Source: Streptomyces sp. NBC_01276 (lineage in GTDB: Bacteria > Actinomycetota > Actinomycetes > Streptomycetales > Streptomycetaceae). From it: a DNA stretch of 64,000 nucleotides. The notes under the pieces were generated by a model. The model saw only the letters and a program-made list of their open reading frames with translations. It had not been told where the DNA came from and made no database searches. The position numbers were made by a program, and so were the translations under genes. Shown in pieces: positions 24,201-33,011 of the stretch (position 1 is its first letter; each line of letters opens with the position of its first letter). The stretch is from the NCBI RefSeq assembly GCF_041435355.1, contig NZ_CP108442.1:3720001-3784000 (forward strand), read 5' to 3'.

Positions 24201-24703
24201 TGGCCGCCGAGGTGCCCGTACTCGTGACGGCCGGGCTGGGACACGCCACGCGGGAGGCCGCGTACGGCGCCGATCCGGCCGTGCTGCTGAAGGCCCTCGC
24301 GCCCCGCGACAGCGAGCAGCACCCGTCCCGGGTACTGCTCATCGAGGAGCACGAGGAGATCGCGACCGCGCTGACCGCCGCGCTGGAGCGGCGGGGCCTC
24401 CAGGTCGCGCGGGCCGGCGCGGACAACGACGCCGTGGAGCTGGCGACCCGGATGCGGCCCAACCTGGTGGTCATGGACCTGATGCAGGTGCGGCGGCGGC
24501 GGGCCGGGATCGTGGACTGGCTGCGCGCCAACGGGCTGCTGAACCGCACCCCGCTGGTCGTCTACACGGCCACCGGGATCGAGCCGGCCCAACTGCCGCG
24601 GCTGGCCTCCGGCGAGAGCGTGCTGTTCCTCGCCGAGCGGGCCACGACGGCCGACGTACAGGGCCGCATCGTGGACCTGCTGGCCAAGATCGGGACCAAC
24701 TAG
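21284..24703 (+). CDS. Large PAS-PAS-kinase-receiver protein with degenerate catalytic motifs
   Basis: 1139 residues. Two PAS domains (about 8-130 and 145-265; second: ILRAAAEGVVGTDTDGRVVL). A dimerisation/kinase-like part follows (about 268-485), but the H-box reads GESLRGPLEELRGEL near residue 282 where kinases have SHELRTPL, so the phospho-accepting His is absent. The ATPase N-box is also poor (ALAHLVADVAG). About residues 490-950 are a disordered Pro/Ala/Glu-rich tract (EPEPEPEPEPEPEP) with recurring GRRRA elements. The C-terminus holds two receiver-like domains. The last (from RVLLIEEHEEI) keeps the phospho-Asp (VVMDLMQV, about residue 1065) but lacks the conserved Lys. Likely a signalling scaffold rather than an active hybrid kinase; soluble, no membrane segment. 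GTG start with GGGAGG upstream. Confidence 0.85.
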   Translation: MSSRPSRGAARLAAILDALPDALLLVNANGTVVNANSIALEVMESPGTGLVGRGVLDLLPEFDSKLIPGSMRRPGDDEDGRARPKRMTARRTDGSEFPVEVTSAHLDGRDAYREPQPAYTGDELLMLVVRDLSETVDTEAELARSQRQTEMILRAAAEGVVGTDTDGRVVLVNPAAAQILGYRATDLGNRELHGLIQHSRADGSPFPFDESPLADTLRSGRKHRVRGQVLWNKAGQPVAVDLTTSPVRDGELLVGAVMTFTDRRPYDALAARHAQLIAVLGESLRGPLEELRGELATLAADDAGQLWPEANQLLHHLAAGYSRMTTLVDNVLGYQRLDAGGDKLKKKNVLINTVVAAGIDGAVELIGPGRVQFAVHAPTIEAEVDAQRISTALAHLVADVAGVDATGKTPQGSGYMDSTIVVAAAQRGDVVRIEVRGPYEGGDPVHEPIVRGIVAAHGGVLQTVEVPGAPGGAFVLELPLGSGAGTVTLPEPEPEPEPEPEPDAADGRGEASGEGGPGRTGAPTGPGAPAGRRARRGVDAFLEDDGDREKPSGAREAGGALALPSGRRRADGSPADGPSGPAELAQSPVNPAGLGTGRRRGRDGDGSEAPGGLELPGAGRPVPPQGTAMPALPPVPAVPPVPVTEHPAGRRRALGTAAASARPGTGPVPASGLGAPVAQRPVAPEGGFALPAGPAPAGPAVPPASSSASASATPSASAPAAASPGSGETDGDSDGPGGRRGRRVLGAPGGSEPQTPAATTDEGEAVPPTGRRRALPAPAAWPVPAARTAPEDTDGAGQAAAVPAARQAADAPAGAGQPISVRALGTLGQGISVDPSAAGPGGSGSGRRRRLSEPAPQGRTFAIGAPEAGSAEGPEPLDGPGGAVEVVNRPVPVPVDDELPPEPLDNPRRLLVWPAPDAQTQQALSDRGYRPVIVHSREEVDAQIAAFPAALFVDPLTGPITRTALQSLRQAAVAAEVPVLVTAGLGHATREAAYGADPAVLLKALAPRDSEQHPSRVLLIEEHEEIATALTAALERRGLQVARAGADNDAVELATRMRPNLVVMDLMQVRRRRAGIVDWLRANGLLNRTPLVVYTATGIEPAQLPRLASGESVLFLAERATTADVQGRIVDLLAKIGTN

Positions 24704-24716
24704 TCATCCTGGCCCG

Positions 24717-25292
24717 ATGGCCATCACCAGCACGTCCGAGCAGACCGTACCCGCCGACAACGGAGAGGTGAACCTGCTCATCGCGCGGCAGGTGGAGCCC
24801 GGGCACGAGGAGGCCTTCGAGGCCTGGGCCCACGGGATCCTGGAGACCGCCGCCGGATTCCCGGACCACCTCGGGTACGGACTCTTCCGGCCGGCGGCGG
24901 AGGGCGGGCCCTGGTTCCTGGTGCACCGCTTCCGCAACCAGGCGGCGTTCCAACGCTGGCAGGACTCCCCGGAGCGGGCGCAGTGGTTCTCGAACTGCCT
25001 CGGCCACCACCACACCGAGATAGCCCGGCGCGAGCTGCAGGGGATGGAGACCTGGTTCGCCAAGCCGGGTACGACCCGGCCCGCGCCGCCGCGCTGGAAG
25101 ATGGTGATCAGCTCGGGGCTGGCCATCTTCCCGATCTCGCTCGCGGGCAACGCGGTGCTCGGGCCGTACCTGGTGGACGTGAACTTCGTGCTGCGGACCG
25201 CCGCCTTCGCGGTGGTCTTCAGCACCCTGATGACCTACGTGGCCATGCCCGCGGTCAGCAGGCTGCTGCGGCCCTGGCTCACGCGCGGCTGA
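24717..25292 (+). CDS. ABM-domain protein with two C-terminal membrane helices
   Basis: 191 residues. The N-terminal ABM fold (about 18-110: VNLLIARQVEPGHEEAFEAWAHGILETAAGFPDHLGYGLF, LVHRFRNQAAFQRWQDSPER) is fused to a short linker and two membrane helices (MVISSGLAIFPISLAGNAVLG and FVLRTAAFAVVFSTLMTYVAM). Membrane-tethered ABM proteins of this layout are common in actinobacteria; a cofactor-free oxygenase or quinone-related role is guessed, not shown. ATG 24717 starts 13 bases after the PAS-protein gene, so co-transcription is likely. It converges on the acyl-CoA ligase gene with no gap. Confidence 0.85.
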   Translation: MAITSTSEQTVPADNGEVNLLIARQVEPGHEEAFEAWAHGILETAAGFPDHLGYGLFRPAAEGGPWFLVHRFRNQAAFQRWQDSPERAQWFSNCLGHHHTEIARRELQGMETWFAKPGTTRPAPPRWKMVISSGLAIFPISLAGNAVLGPYLVDVNFVLRTAAFAVVFSTLMTYVAMPAVSRLLRPWLTRG

Positions 25293-26942
<1,650 letters not shown>

Positions 26943-27079
26943 AGCGTCCTCCCGGTGAGCGCTGCGGCGCTGCGGCGGCTGTCGGATGCTGCCGATTCTG
27001 TGCACATACCGGTCGGCATGTCACTACCCGGGAGTACAACAGCGGGGCGGATCACTGTCCGGAGCTGCGGGCGGGTCCG

Positions 27080-27095
27080 TGTTTCACGTGAATCG
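27080..27095. other. parS: Degenerate parS site
   Basis: TGTTTCACGTGAATCG matches the ParB palindrome at 14 of 16 positions. It lies 49 bases from a perfect site, with a 13-bp direct repeat (GGTGTCCGGCGTC, twice, 27101-27126) between them. Confidence 0.6.
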
Positions 27096-27128
27096 ACACC
27101 GGTGTCCGGCGTCGGTGTCCGGCGTCGG

Positions 27129-27144
27129 TGTTTCACGTGAAACA
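27129..27144. other. parS: parS site (perfect), intergenic
   Basis: TGTTTCACGTGAAACA exactly, between the acyl-CoA ligase and sigma-factor genes. With the degenerate copy at 27080 this forms a closely spaced pair. Confidence 0.92.
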
Positions 27145-27167
27145 TCGCGGGGCCGGGCGGGTCGGGG

Positions 27168-27701
27168 TCAGCGGACCGGGGTCAGTTCCGGGTCCTCGCG
27201 GAGCTTGACGAGCGCGCGGGAGACGGCGCTCTTGACCGTTCCGACCGAGACCCCGAGGAGCTCCGCGGTCTGGGCCTCGCTCAGGTCCTCGTAGTAGCGC
27301 AGGACGACCATGGCCCGCTGCCGGTCGGGCAGCCGCGTCACCGCGCGCCACATCGCGTCGCGCAGCGCCTGGGCCTCGGCGGGGTCGGCGGCCGGCGACT
27401 CCTCGACCTCCGGGATCTCGTCGCAGACGAACTCGTCGACCTTGCGCTTGCGCCACTGCGAGGTCCGGGTGTTGACCAGGGCCCGCCGGACGTAGCCGTC
27501 CAGAGCCCGGTGGTCCTCGATCCGGTCCCAGGCGACGTAGGTCTTGGCGAGGGCCGTCTGGAGCAGGTCCTCGGCATCGCAGGGATTGGCGGTGAGGGAC
27601 CGCGCCGTGCGCATCAGGACCGTGCCCCGCGTCCGGACGTACGCCGAGAACGACGGGTACGGCGTCGGGTTCGAGGCGAGTGTGCACACAGGCGTGGTCA
27701 T
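27168..27701 (-). CDS. SigE-family (ECF-type) RNA polymerase sigma factor
   Basis: 177 residues. Region 2: FSAYVRTRGTVLMRTARSL and DAEDLLQTALAKTYVAWDRI. Region 4: PDRQRAMVVLRYYEDLSEAQTAELLGVSVGTVKSAVSRAL. The short N-terminus (MTTPVCTLASNPTPY) and overall pattern fit the actinobacterial SigE-type subgroup of ECF factors. No anti-sigma gene or zinc-binding cysteine motif is adjacent, so control is unknown. Start at ATG 27701. It stands alone between a parS pair and the thiolase operon. Confidence 0.92.
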   Translation of the reverse strand: MTTPVCTLASNPTPYPSFSAYVRTRGTVLMRTARSLTANPCDAEDLLQTALAKTYVAWDRIEDHRALDGYVRRALVNTRTSQWRKRKVDEFVCDEIPEVEESPAADPAEAQALRDAMWRAVTRLPDRQRAMVVLRYYEDLSEAQTAELLGVSVGTVKSAVSRALVKLREDPELTPVR

Positions 27702-27835
27702 GACTCCACGCTAGGAGCGGACGGCGCCCGTGGGATCGGCCGCAGGTGCCGAAGGCGGGTCCATCTCAGGTTGTAGGGCCGGGCCGCGACCCACCTCCTG
27801 TAGGTGGAGGAGGCGGGCGCGGACCGGGACCGCGG

Positions 27836-29002
27836 TCAGACGTCGGCGCCCAGGATCAGCCCGGAGGTGGGCACCCCGGTTCCGGCCGTGACGAGCACGT
27901 GCCCGGCGCCGGTGACCTGGTTGACGGAGGTGCCGCGCAGCTGGCGGACGGCCTCGGCGATGCCGTTCATGCCGTGCAGGTACGCCTCCCCGAGCTGGCC
28001 GCCGTGGGTGTTGAGCGGGAGCGCGTCGGCGGCGACGAAGTCGGCGGCCTCGCCCGGTCCGCAGAAGCCGAACTCCTCCAGCTGCATGAGCACGAAGGGG
28101 GAGAAGTGGTCGTAGAGGACGGCCACGTCGATGTCCGCGGGGCCCAGGCCGCTGGTGCGCCACAGCTGGCGGGCGACCACGTCCATCTCCGGGAGCCCGG
28201 TGAGGTCGTCACGGTAGAAGGAGGTCATCGCCTCCTGGCGGCGGCCGGCCCCCTGCGCGGCCGCGGTGATCACGGCGGGTCGTTGGCGCAGGTCCCGGGC
28301 CCGCTCGGCGGTGGTGACGACGAGGGCCTGGCCTCCGTCCGTCTCCTGGCAGCAGTCCAGGAGCCGTAGGGGCTCCACGATCCAGCGGGAGGCGGCGTGG
28401 TCGGCGAGGGTGATGGGCTTGCCGTGGAAGTAGGCGGCGGGGTTGTTGGCCGCGTGCCGCCGCCCGGTGACCGCGACGTGGCCGAAGGCCTCGGGGGTCA
28501 GGTGGTACGCGTGCAGGTAGCGCTGGGCCGCCATGGCCACCCAGGAGGCCGGGGTGAGCAGGCCCCAGGGCAGGGCCCAGCCGAGGGCCGCGCCCTCCGC
28601 CGAGGGCTCGCGCTGCTGGACCCCGGAGCCGAAGCGGCGCCCGGAGCGCTCGTTGAAGGCGCGGTAGCAGACCACCACCTCGGCCACCCCCGTGGCGACG
28701 GCGAGGGCGGCCTGCTGGACGGTGGCGCAGGCGGCGCCACCGCCGTAGTGGATGCGGGAGAAGAAGGAGAGGTCCCCGATGCCGGCCGCCTGGGCCACCG
28801 TGATCTCGGGGCTGGTGTCCATCGTGAAGGTCACCATGCCGTCGACGTCGGCGGGGGTGAGGCCCGCGTCGTCGAGGGCGGCGTGGACCGCCTCTACCGC
28901 CAGCTTGAGCTCGCTGCGGCCGGAGTCCTTGGAGAACTCGGTCGCGCCGATGCCGGCGATGGCGGCCCGACCACCGAGGTCGTCCCGGGTACGGACGCTC
29001 AT
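27836..29002 (-). CDS. Thiolase-like lipid-transfer protein (Ltp2-type aldolase)
   Basis: 388 residues of the SCP2-thiolase superfamily. Features: IAGIGATEFSKDSGRSELKLAVEAV, IHYGGGAACATVQQAALAV at the nucleophile-loop position, AVLYDHFSPFVLMQLEEFGFC and NTHGGQLGEAYLHGMNGIAEAV. The C-terminal motif matches Ltp2, which cleaves the side-chain aldol adduct in cholesterol breakdown together with the DUF35 domain of ChsH2. It is the last gene of the five-gene operon; its ATG overlaps the MaoC stop by four bases. The steroid assignment comes from operon order; the true substrate may be another branched acyl-CoA. Confidence 0.88.
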   Translation of the reverse strand: MSVRTRDDLGGRAAIAGIGATEFSKDSGRSELKLAVEAVHAALDDAGLTPADVDGMVTFTMDTSPEITVAQAAGIGDLSFFSRIHYGGGAACATVQQAALAVATGVAEVVVCYRAFNERSGRRFGSGVQQREPSAEGAALGWALPWGLLTPASWVAMAAQRYLHAYHLTPEAFGHVAVTGRRHAANNPAAYFHGKPITLADHAASRWIVEPLRLLDCCQETDGGQALVVTTAERARDLRQRPAVITAAAQGAGRRQEAMTSFYRDDLTGLPEMDVVARQLWRTSGLGPADIDVAVLYDHFSPFVLMQLEEFGFCGPGEAADFVAADALPLNTHGGQLGEAYLHGMNGIAEAVRQLRGTSVNQVTGAGHVLVTAGTGVPTSGLILGADV

Positions 29003-29388
29003 GCCCCGGCCCCCAGGGTGACGGTCACGGTGCCCGTGACGTGGTGGCCGATGCGGTTGGCGCCGACGACCCGGATCTCGGCCGTGTCCCCGTCGAGGGC
29101 GCTGACGGTACCGGTGAGGGTCATGGTGTCGCCGGGGTGGTTGGGGGCGCCCAGGCGGATGGCGACCTTGCGCAGGACGGCGTGCGGGCCGAGGTGGTCG
29201 GTGACGTAGCGGCCGACCAGGCCGTTGGTGGTCAGGATGTTCATGAAGATGTCCGGGGAGCCCTTCTCGCGGGCGAGTTCCGCGTCGTGGTGCACGTCCT
29301 GGTAGTCACGTGAGGCGATGGCGCCCGCGACGATCAGGGTGCGGGTGACCGGGATCTCCAGGGGCGGCAGTGCGTCGCCGACGTTCAT
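28999..29388 (-). CDS. MaoC-like enoyl-CoA hydratase subunit (ChsH1-like)
   Basis: 129 residues, a single hot-dog fold. The hydratase motif is IASRDYQDVHHDAELA, with catalytic Asp and His, followed by FMNILTTNGLVGRYVTDHLG. In the steroid side-chain pathway ChsH1 pairs with the MaoC half of ChsH2 to hydrate an enoyl-CoA; both are present here. ATG 29388 has GGAGGAGAG seven bases upstream and overlaps the acyl-CoA dehydrogenase stop by four bases. Confidence 0.9.
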   Translation of the reverse strand: MNVGDALPPLEIPVTRTLIVAGAIASRDYQDVHHDAELAREKGSPDIFMNILTTNGLVGRYVTDHLGPHAVLRKVAIRLGAPNHPGDTMTLTGTVSALDGDTAEIRVVGANRIGHHVTGTVTVTLGAGA

Positions 29389-30425
29389 GCGCTCTCCTCC
29401 TGCGTCACGGCGAGGGTGTCGCCCAGCTCTGCCAGCAGTGCGCTGCCGCACCCCAGGTAGGCGTCCAGCTGGCGCCCCCACAGGAAGTGCCGGTGGACGG
29501 GGTGGTCCAGATCGGCGCCCATGCCGCCGTGCAGGTGCTGGCCGGTGTGGACGACCCGCTTGCCCGCTTCCGAGGCCCACCAGGCCGCCGTGAGCGCGTG
29601 CTCGCGGGCCCCGAGCCCCTCGTCGATGCGCCAGGCCGCCTCGTACGCGGTGACCCTGATCGCCTCGGTGTCCATGTACGCGTCGGCGGCGCGGAGCATG
29701 ACTCCCTGGTTCGTGGACAGCGGCCGGCCGAACTGCTCGCGGGTGGAGGTGTACTCGACCGCGCGGGCCAGCGAGCCGGCGCAGACACCCGCCTGGAGGC
29801 CGGCGAAGGCGGTGCGGGCGCCGGCGAGCACCCGGTCGTAGGCGTCCTCGCCGCCGAGCCGCTGCGCGACGGCGCCGGTCAGGGTCAGCCGGCCCGCCGA
29901 CCAGGGGGCGGTCGTCTCCACCGGCGCCGTGGCCACGCCGGGCGCGTCCGTCCGTACGAACCACAGGGCCCGCTCCGCGTCGGGGACCAGTACGTGCGTG
30001 GCGTCGCGCAGCCAGGGGACAGCGGGCGCGGTGCCGGTGAGCCGGCCGTCGGGCGTGGCGGTGATCCGGCCGCGGTCCGGGAACGCGCCGGTGGCGACGG
30101 CCTCGCCGGAGCCGAGGGCGGGCAGCAGGGCGGCGCGCTGGGCGGGGCTGCCGTGGGCCGCGACCGGCAGGATGCCGTACGCGCAGGTCGCGGCGTACGG
30201 GACCTGCGCGGTGGTGCGGCCCTGTTCCTCCAGCAGCAGGACCAGGCCGAGGAGGCCGACCTCCTCGACGGCCGCGGTCAGTCCGGCGGTGGTGAGGGCC
30301 TTCCACAGCTCGGCGTCGCTGCCGGTGCCCGCCGCGGCGAGGCGTTCGTGGGTGGCCAGGTCGCGGAAGATGCGGGCCGCGAGTCCGGCCGCCGCGGTCT
30401 GTTCCTCTGTGGGGTGGAAGTCCAC
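29385..30425 (-). CDS. Acyl-CoA dehydrogenase, smaller subunit type
   Basis: 346 residues, shorter than a standard enzyme (about 380). The N-terminal helical part is MDFHPTEEQTAAAGLAARIF, the C-terminal FAD/dimer part includes VEYTSTREQFGRPLSTNQGVM and GQHLHGGMGADLDHPVHRHF. The middle beta domain is poorly conserved, and the classical SEPxAG substrate/FAD loop is not visible. Such short forms act as the partner subunit in alpha2-beta2 acyl-CoA dehydrogenases, here presumably with the gene at 31359. GTG 30425 follows the ChsH2-like stop after one base. Confidence 0.88.
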   Translation of the reverse strand: MDFHPTEEQTAAAGLAARIFRDLATHERLAAAGTGSDAELWKALTTAGLTAAVEEVGLLGLVLLLEEQGRTTAQVPYAATCAYGILPVAAHGSPAQRAALLPALGSGEAVATGAFPDRGRITATPDGRLTGTAPAVPWLRDATHVLVPDAERALWFVRTDAPGVATAPVETTAPWSAGRLTLTGAVAQRLGGEDAYDRVLAGARTAFAGLQAGVCAGSLARAVEYTSTREQFGRPLSTNQGVMLRAADAYMDTEAIRVTAYEAAWRIDEGLGAREHALTAAWWASEAGKRVVHTGQHLHGGMGADLDHPVHRHFLWGRQLDAYLGCGSALLAELGDTLAVTQEESA

Positions 30426-30426
30426 G

Positions 30427-31362
30427 TCAGCCCGCCTCTCCGCGGAAGACGGGGAGTTCGAGCGTGTCGTCGACGCGCAGGAACTCCAGCCGGACGGGCA
30501 GGCCGATGCGGACCTTGTCGTAGGGGACGCCGGTGATGTTGCCGATCACGCGCACGCCCTCGGCGAGCTCGACGAGGGCCACCGCGTACGGCGGGTCGAA
30601 GGCCGGGAAGGGCGGATGGTGCATGACGACGTAGCTGAAGACCGTGCCGGTGCCGACCGCCTCGACGGTGTCCCACGCGGGGGAGGCGCAGGCGTTGCAG
30701 CCGGGCAGCCAGGGGAAGCGCAGGGTGGCACAGGCGGTGCAGCGCTGGATCAGCAGCTTGTGCTCGCGCACGCCGTCCCAGAACCCCTGGTTGTCGCGGT
30801 TGATCACGGGACGGGGGCGCGGCGGCTTGGGCGGGGCCTGTGGGGGCGCGGCGGCCGGGGCGTACTTGAGGATGCGGAAGCGGTGCGTACCGGCGGGCTG
30901 GCCGTTGGCGTGGACGTCCATCCGGGTCGTCACGAAGTGCCCGGTGCCGAGTCTGGTCGTCTTGCGCGGGGAGACCGATTCGATGACGGCGTCGAAGGTC
31001 ACCGTGTCCCCGGGCCGCAGCGGGCGCAGGTACTCCTGCTCGCAGTCGGTGGCGACGACGGAGGTGCAGCCGGCGGCGTCGAGGAGCGCGAGGAGCTCGT
31101 CGTAGGCGGAGGAGCGATCGGTGTGGCCGGAGAGCCCGCCCATGGTCCAGGCCTGGAGCATGGTGGGCGGGGCGATGGCGTCCGGGCCGGTGTAGGCCGG
31201 GTTGGTGTCTCCCATCGCCTCGCACCAGTGGCGGATCATCGGCTCGTTGACGGCGTCCTTCGCGCGGCCGGCGGTGGCGGCGGGGCGCCCTTCGAAGGTC
31301 TTGAGCAGGTGGTGGAACCGGCTGTCCCGCTCGGGGCTCCCGGTCGCCTCGTCCCCCGTCAT
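30427..31362 (-). CDS. MaoC/DUF35 bifunctional protein (ChsH2-like)
   Basis: 311 residues. The N-terminal half (about 10-165) is a MaoC-type hot-dog domain (MIRHWCEAMGDTNPAY, PPTMLQAWTMGG). The C-terminal half is DUF35: a zinc ribbon with four cysteines (RCTACATLRFPWLPGCNACAS) and an OB fold (VFSYVVMHHPPFPAF, YAVALVELAEGVRVIGNITG). In M. tuberculosis ChsH2 the MaoC half hydrates with ChsH1 and the DUF35 half binds Ltp2. All three genes are here in the same order. ATG 31362 with GGGAAGGAAG upstream overlaps the preceding stop by four bases; the longer in-frame extension is non-coding. Confidence 0.92.
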   Translation of the reverse strand: MTGDEATGSPERDSRFHHLLKTFEGRPAATAGRAKDAVNEPMIRHWCEAMGDTNPAYTGPDAIAPPTMLQAWTMGGLSGHTDRSSAYDELLALLDAAGCTSVVATDCEQEYLRPLRPGDTVTFDAVIESVSPRKTTRLGTGHFVTTRMDVHANGQPAGTHRFRILKYAPAAAPPQAPPKPPRPRPVINRDNQGFWDGVREHKLLIQRCTACATLRFPWLPGCNACASPAWDTVEAVGTGTVFSYVVMHHPPFPAFDPPYAVALVELAEGVRVIGNITGVPYDKVRIGLPVRLEFLRVDDTLELPVFRGEAG

Positions 31363-32510
31363 CGCTTCCTTCCCTTCATCCCGAGCCGCATCATGGCGAC
31401 GATCTCCCGCTGTACCTCGCTGACGCCTCCGCCGAAGGTGTTGATCTGGGCGGCCCGGTTCATCCGCTCCAGCTCGCCCCCGGCGAACGCGTCCGGGCCC
31501 CTGAGCAGGGCTTCCTCGCCCACCACCTCCTGGCAGATCCGGTACACCTCGACGGTGGACTCGGTGCCGAGGAACTTCACCCCGCTGGCGTCGCCGGGGG
31601 CCAGGCTGCCCGCGCCGACGTCCTGGACGAGGCGCCAGTTGAGGAGGCGTACGGCGGCCAGGCGGGCGTGGGCCTCGGCCAGCCGGGACCGTACCCAGGG
31701 CAGGTCGGCCGGGCGCTCGCCGGTGGCGGGGTCGGGGGTGCGGGCGTGGGCGAGCGCCCCCGCGTAGAAGTCCTCGGCCTGCATGCCGATGGCGGCGAGG
31801 GCGACGCGTTCGTGGTTGAGCTGGTTGGTGATCAGGCCCCAGCCGCCGTGTTCGGGGCCGACGAGGTGGCCCACGGGGACGCGGACGCCGTCGTAGTAGG
31901 TCGCCGTGGTGGTGAGGCCGCCGACCGTGTCGATGGGGGTCCAGGCGAAGCCGGGGCTGTCGGTGGGCACGAGGACGATGGAGATGCCCTTGTGCTTGGG
32001 CGCCTCGGGGGCGGTTCGGCAGGCCAGCCAGATCCAGTCCGCGTTCTGGGCGTTGGAGGTGAAGATCTTCTGCCCGTCGATCACCCAGTCCCCGCCGTCG
32101 CGGACGGCCCGGGTGCGCAGCGAGGCGAGGTCCGTGCCGGCCTCGGGCTCGGAGTAGCCGATGGCGAAGACGATCTCGCCCCGCAGGATCCGGGGGAGGA
32201 AGTAGTCCTTCTGCTCCGGGGTCCCGTACTTCATGAGGGTGGGGCCGACGGTGTTCAGGGTGACCATGGAGACGGGGGCGCCGGCCCGGTAGGCCTCGTC
32301 GAAGAAGACGAACTGTTCGTCGGGGCCGCGGCCCCGGCCCCCGTATTCGACGGGCCAGCCGAGGCCGAGCAGGCCGTCGGCGCCGATGCGGCGCAGGAGC
32401 GCGCGCTGGGCGTCCGGGTCCTCGGGCACCCCGTCCGGCAGCAGGTTCCGGAAGTACTCCCGCAGTTCGGTGCGCAGCCTCAACTGGCCTTCGGACGGGG
32501 CGAGGTGCAC
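31359..32510 (-). CDS. Acyl-CoA dehydrogenase, larger subunit type
   Basis: 383 residues. Canonical motifs: FAIGYSEPEAGTDLASLRTRAVRDGGDWVIDGQKIFTSNA (FAD and substrate loop), NHERVALAAIGMQAEDFYAG, and the C-terminal AAQINTFGGGVSEVQREIVAMMRLG. First gene of the operon; pairs with the shorter dehydrogenase at 29385. I choose GTG 32510 (reading MHLAPSEGQLRL), with GGGAGG eight bases upstream, rather than ATG 32534. The promoter and a perfect palindrome lie 30-70 bases upstream. Confidence 0.92.
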   Translation of the reverse strand: MHLAPSEGQLRLRTELREYFRNLLPDGVPEDPDAQRALLRRIGADGLLGLGWPVEYGGRGRGPDEQFVFFDEAYRAGAPVSMVTLNTVGPTLMKYGTPEQKDYFLPRILRGEIVFAIGYSEPEAGTDLASLRTRAVRDGGDWVIDGQKIFTSNAQNADWIWLACRTAPEAPKHKGISIVLVPTDSPGFAWTPIDTVGGLTTTATYYDGVRVPVGHLVGPEHGGWGLITNQLNHERVALAAIGMQAEDFYAGALAHARTPDPATGERPADLPWVRSRLAEAHARLAAVRLLNWRLVQDVGAGSLAPGDASGVKFLGTESTVEVYRICQEVVGEEALLRGPDAFAGGELERMNRAAQINTFGGGVSEVQREIVAMMRLGMKGRKR

Positions 32511-32541
32511 GGCACTGGCCTCCCGGCATCGCATCGGACGA

Positions 32542-32580
32542 GTGGATCTGACTGTCCGTCAGATCCACCGCCGATGTCAA
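32542..32580 (-). promoter_or_regulatory. Operon promoter overlapped by a perfect 11-bp inverted repeat
   Basis: On the minus strand a consensus TTGACA (32580-32575), an 18-base spacer and GACAGT (32556-32551) form the promoter of the dehydrogenase-thiolase operon. Over the spacer and -10 lies GTGGATCTGAC-N5-GTCAGATCCAC (32542-32568), perfectly symmetrical. This is the geometry of a TetR-type repressor site. No TetR gene is adjacent, so the repressor must be encoded elsewhere. Confidence 0.75.
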
Positions 32581-33011
32581 GGTCGGGAGGGGCCGGGACC
32601 GGCGCACGCGGAAGGCCGCCCGCACCACCGGACTCCAGCCGGTGAGGTCGTACGGGCGCCACAGAAGGCGAATCGTTCCGCCAAGTCGATCGGTCCCGGA
32701 CATGCCGAAGAGGGCCGCGTCGTCCGGGAACCCCGCCGTCTCCCGGTCCTGCGGCCCTGCCGTACCAAGCTTCACGCCCCCGCACGCCCCCGGCGCCCGC
32801 CGGGGCCATTCCACCGTGCCCCACTCCCGGGGGCACTCCGCGGCGCGATCCACGGCCACGAAGACCGGGCTCCAGCGCCTGCGCACCTACGTCTCGTACG
32901 TTCCCTACCGTCTCGTACGTTTCCTACTCGTCCTACTTGCCCTACCTGCCCTGCCAGTCCTGCCTGCCCTGCCTGCCCTGCCTGCCCTGCCTGGCCACCA
33001 CGGTCCCGCCA
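32581..33011. other. 430-bp gene-free region
   Basis: I see no credible gene here. The open frames through it are arginine/proline-rich shadows. It holds a direct repeat around CGTCTCGTACGTT (about 32890-32926) and the 9-bp tandem repeat listed separately. It may be decayed DNA. Confidence 0.5.
32963..32993. repeat. 9-bp tandem repeat (CCTGCCCTG), 3.5 copies
   Basis: Three exact copies and a partial fourth, embedded in a wider CCTGCC-rich stretch from about 32935. Located 20 bases past the stop of the minus-strand gene at 33012. Confidence 0.85.

Noticed and set aside
21266..24592. 1108-codon minus-strand open frame opposite the PAS protein
   Set aside because: Gly/Gly-Arg-rich antisense shadow caused by high GC; no motif or ribosome site. 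The plus strand has clear PAS and receiver domains.
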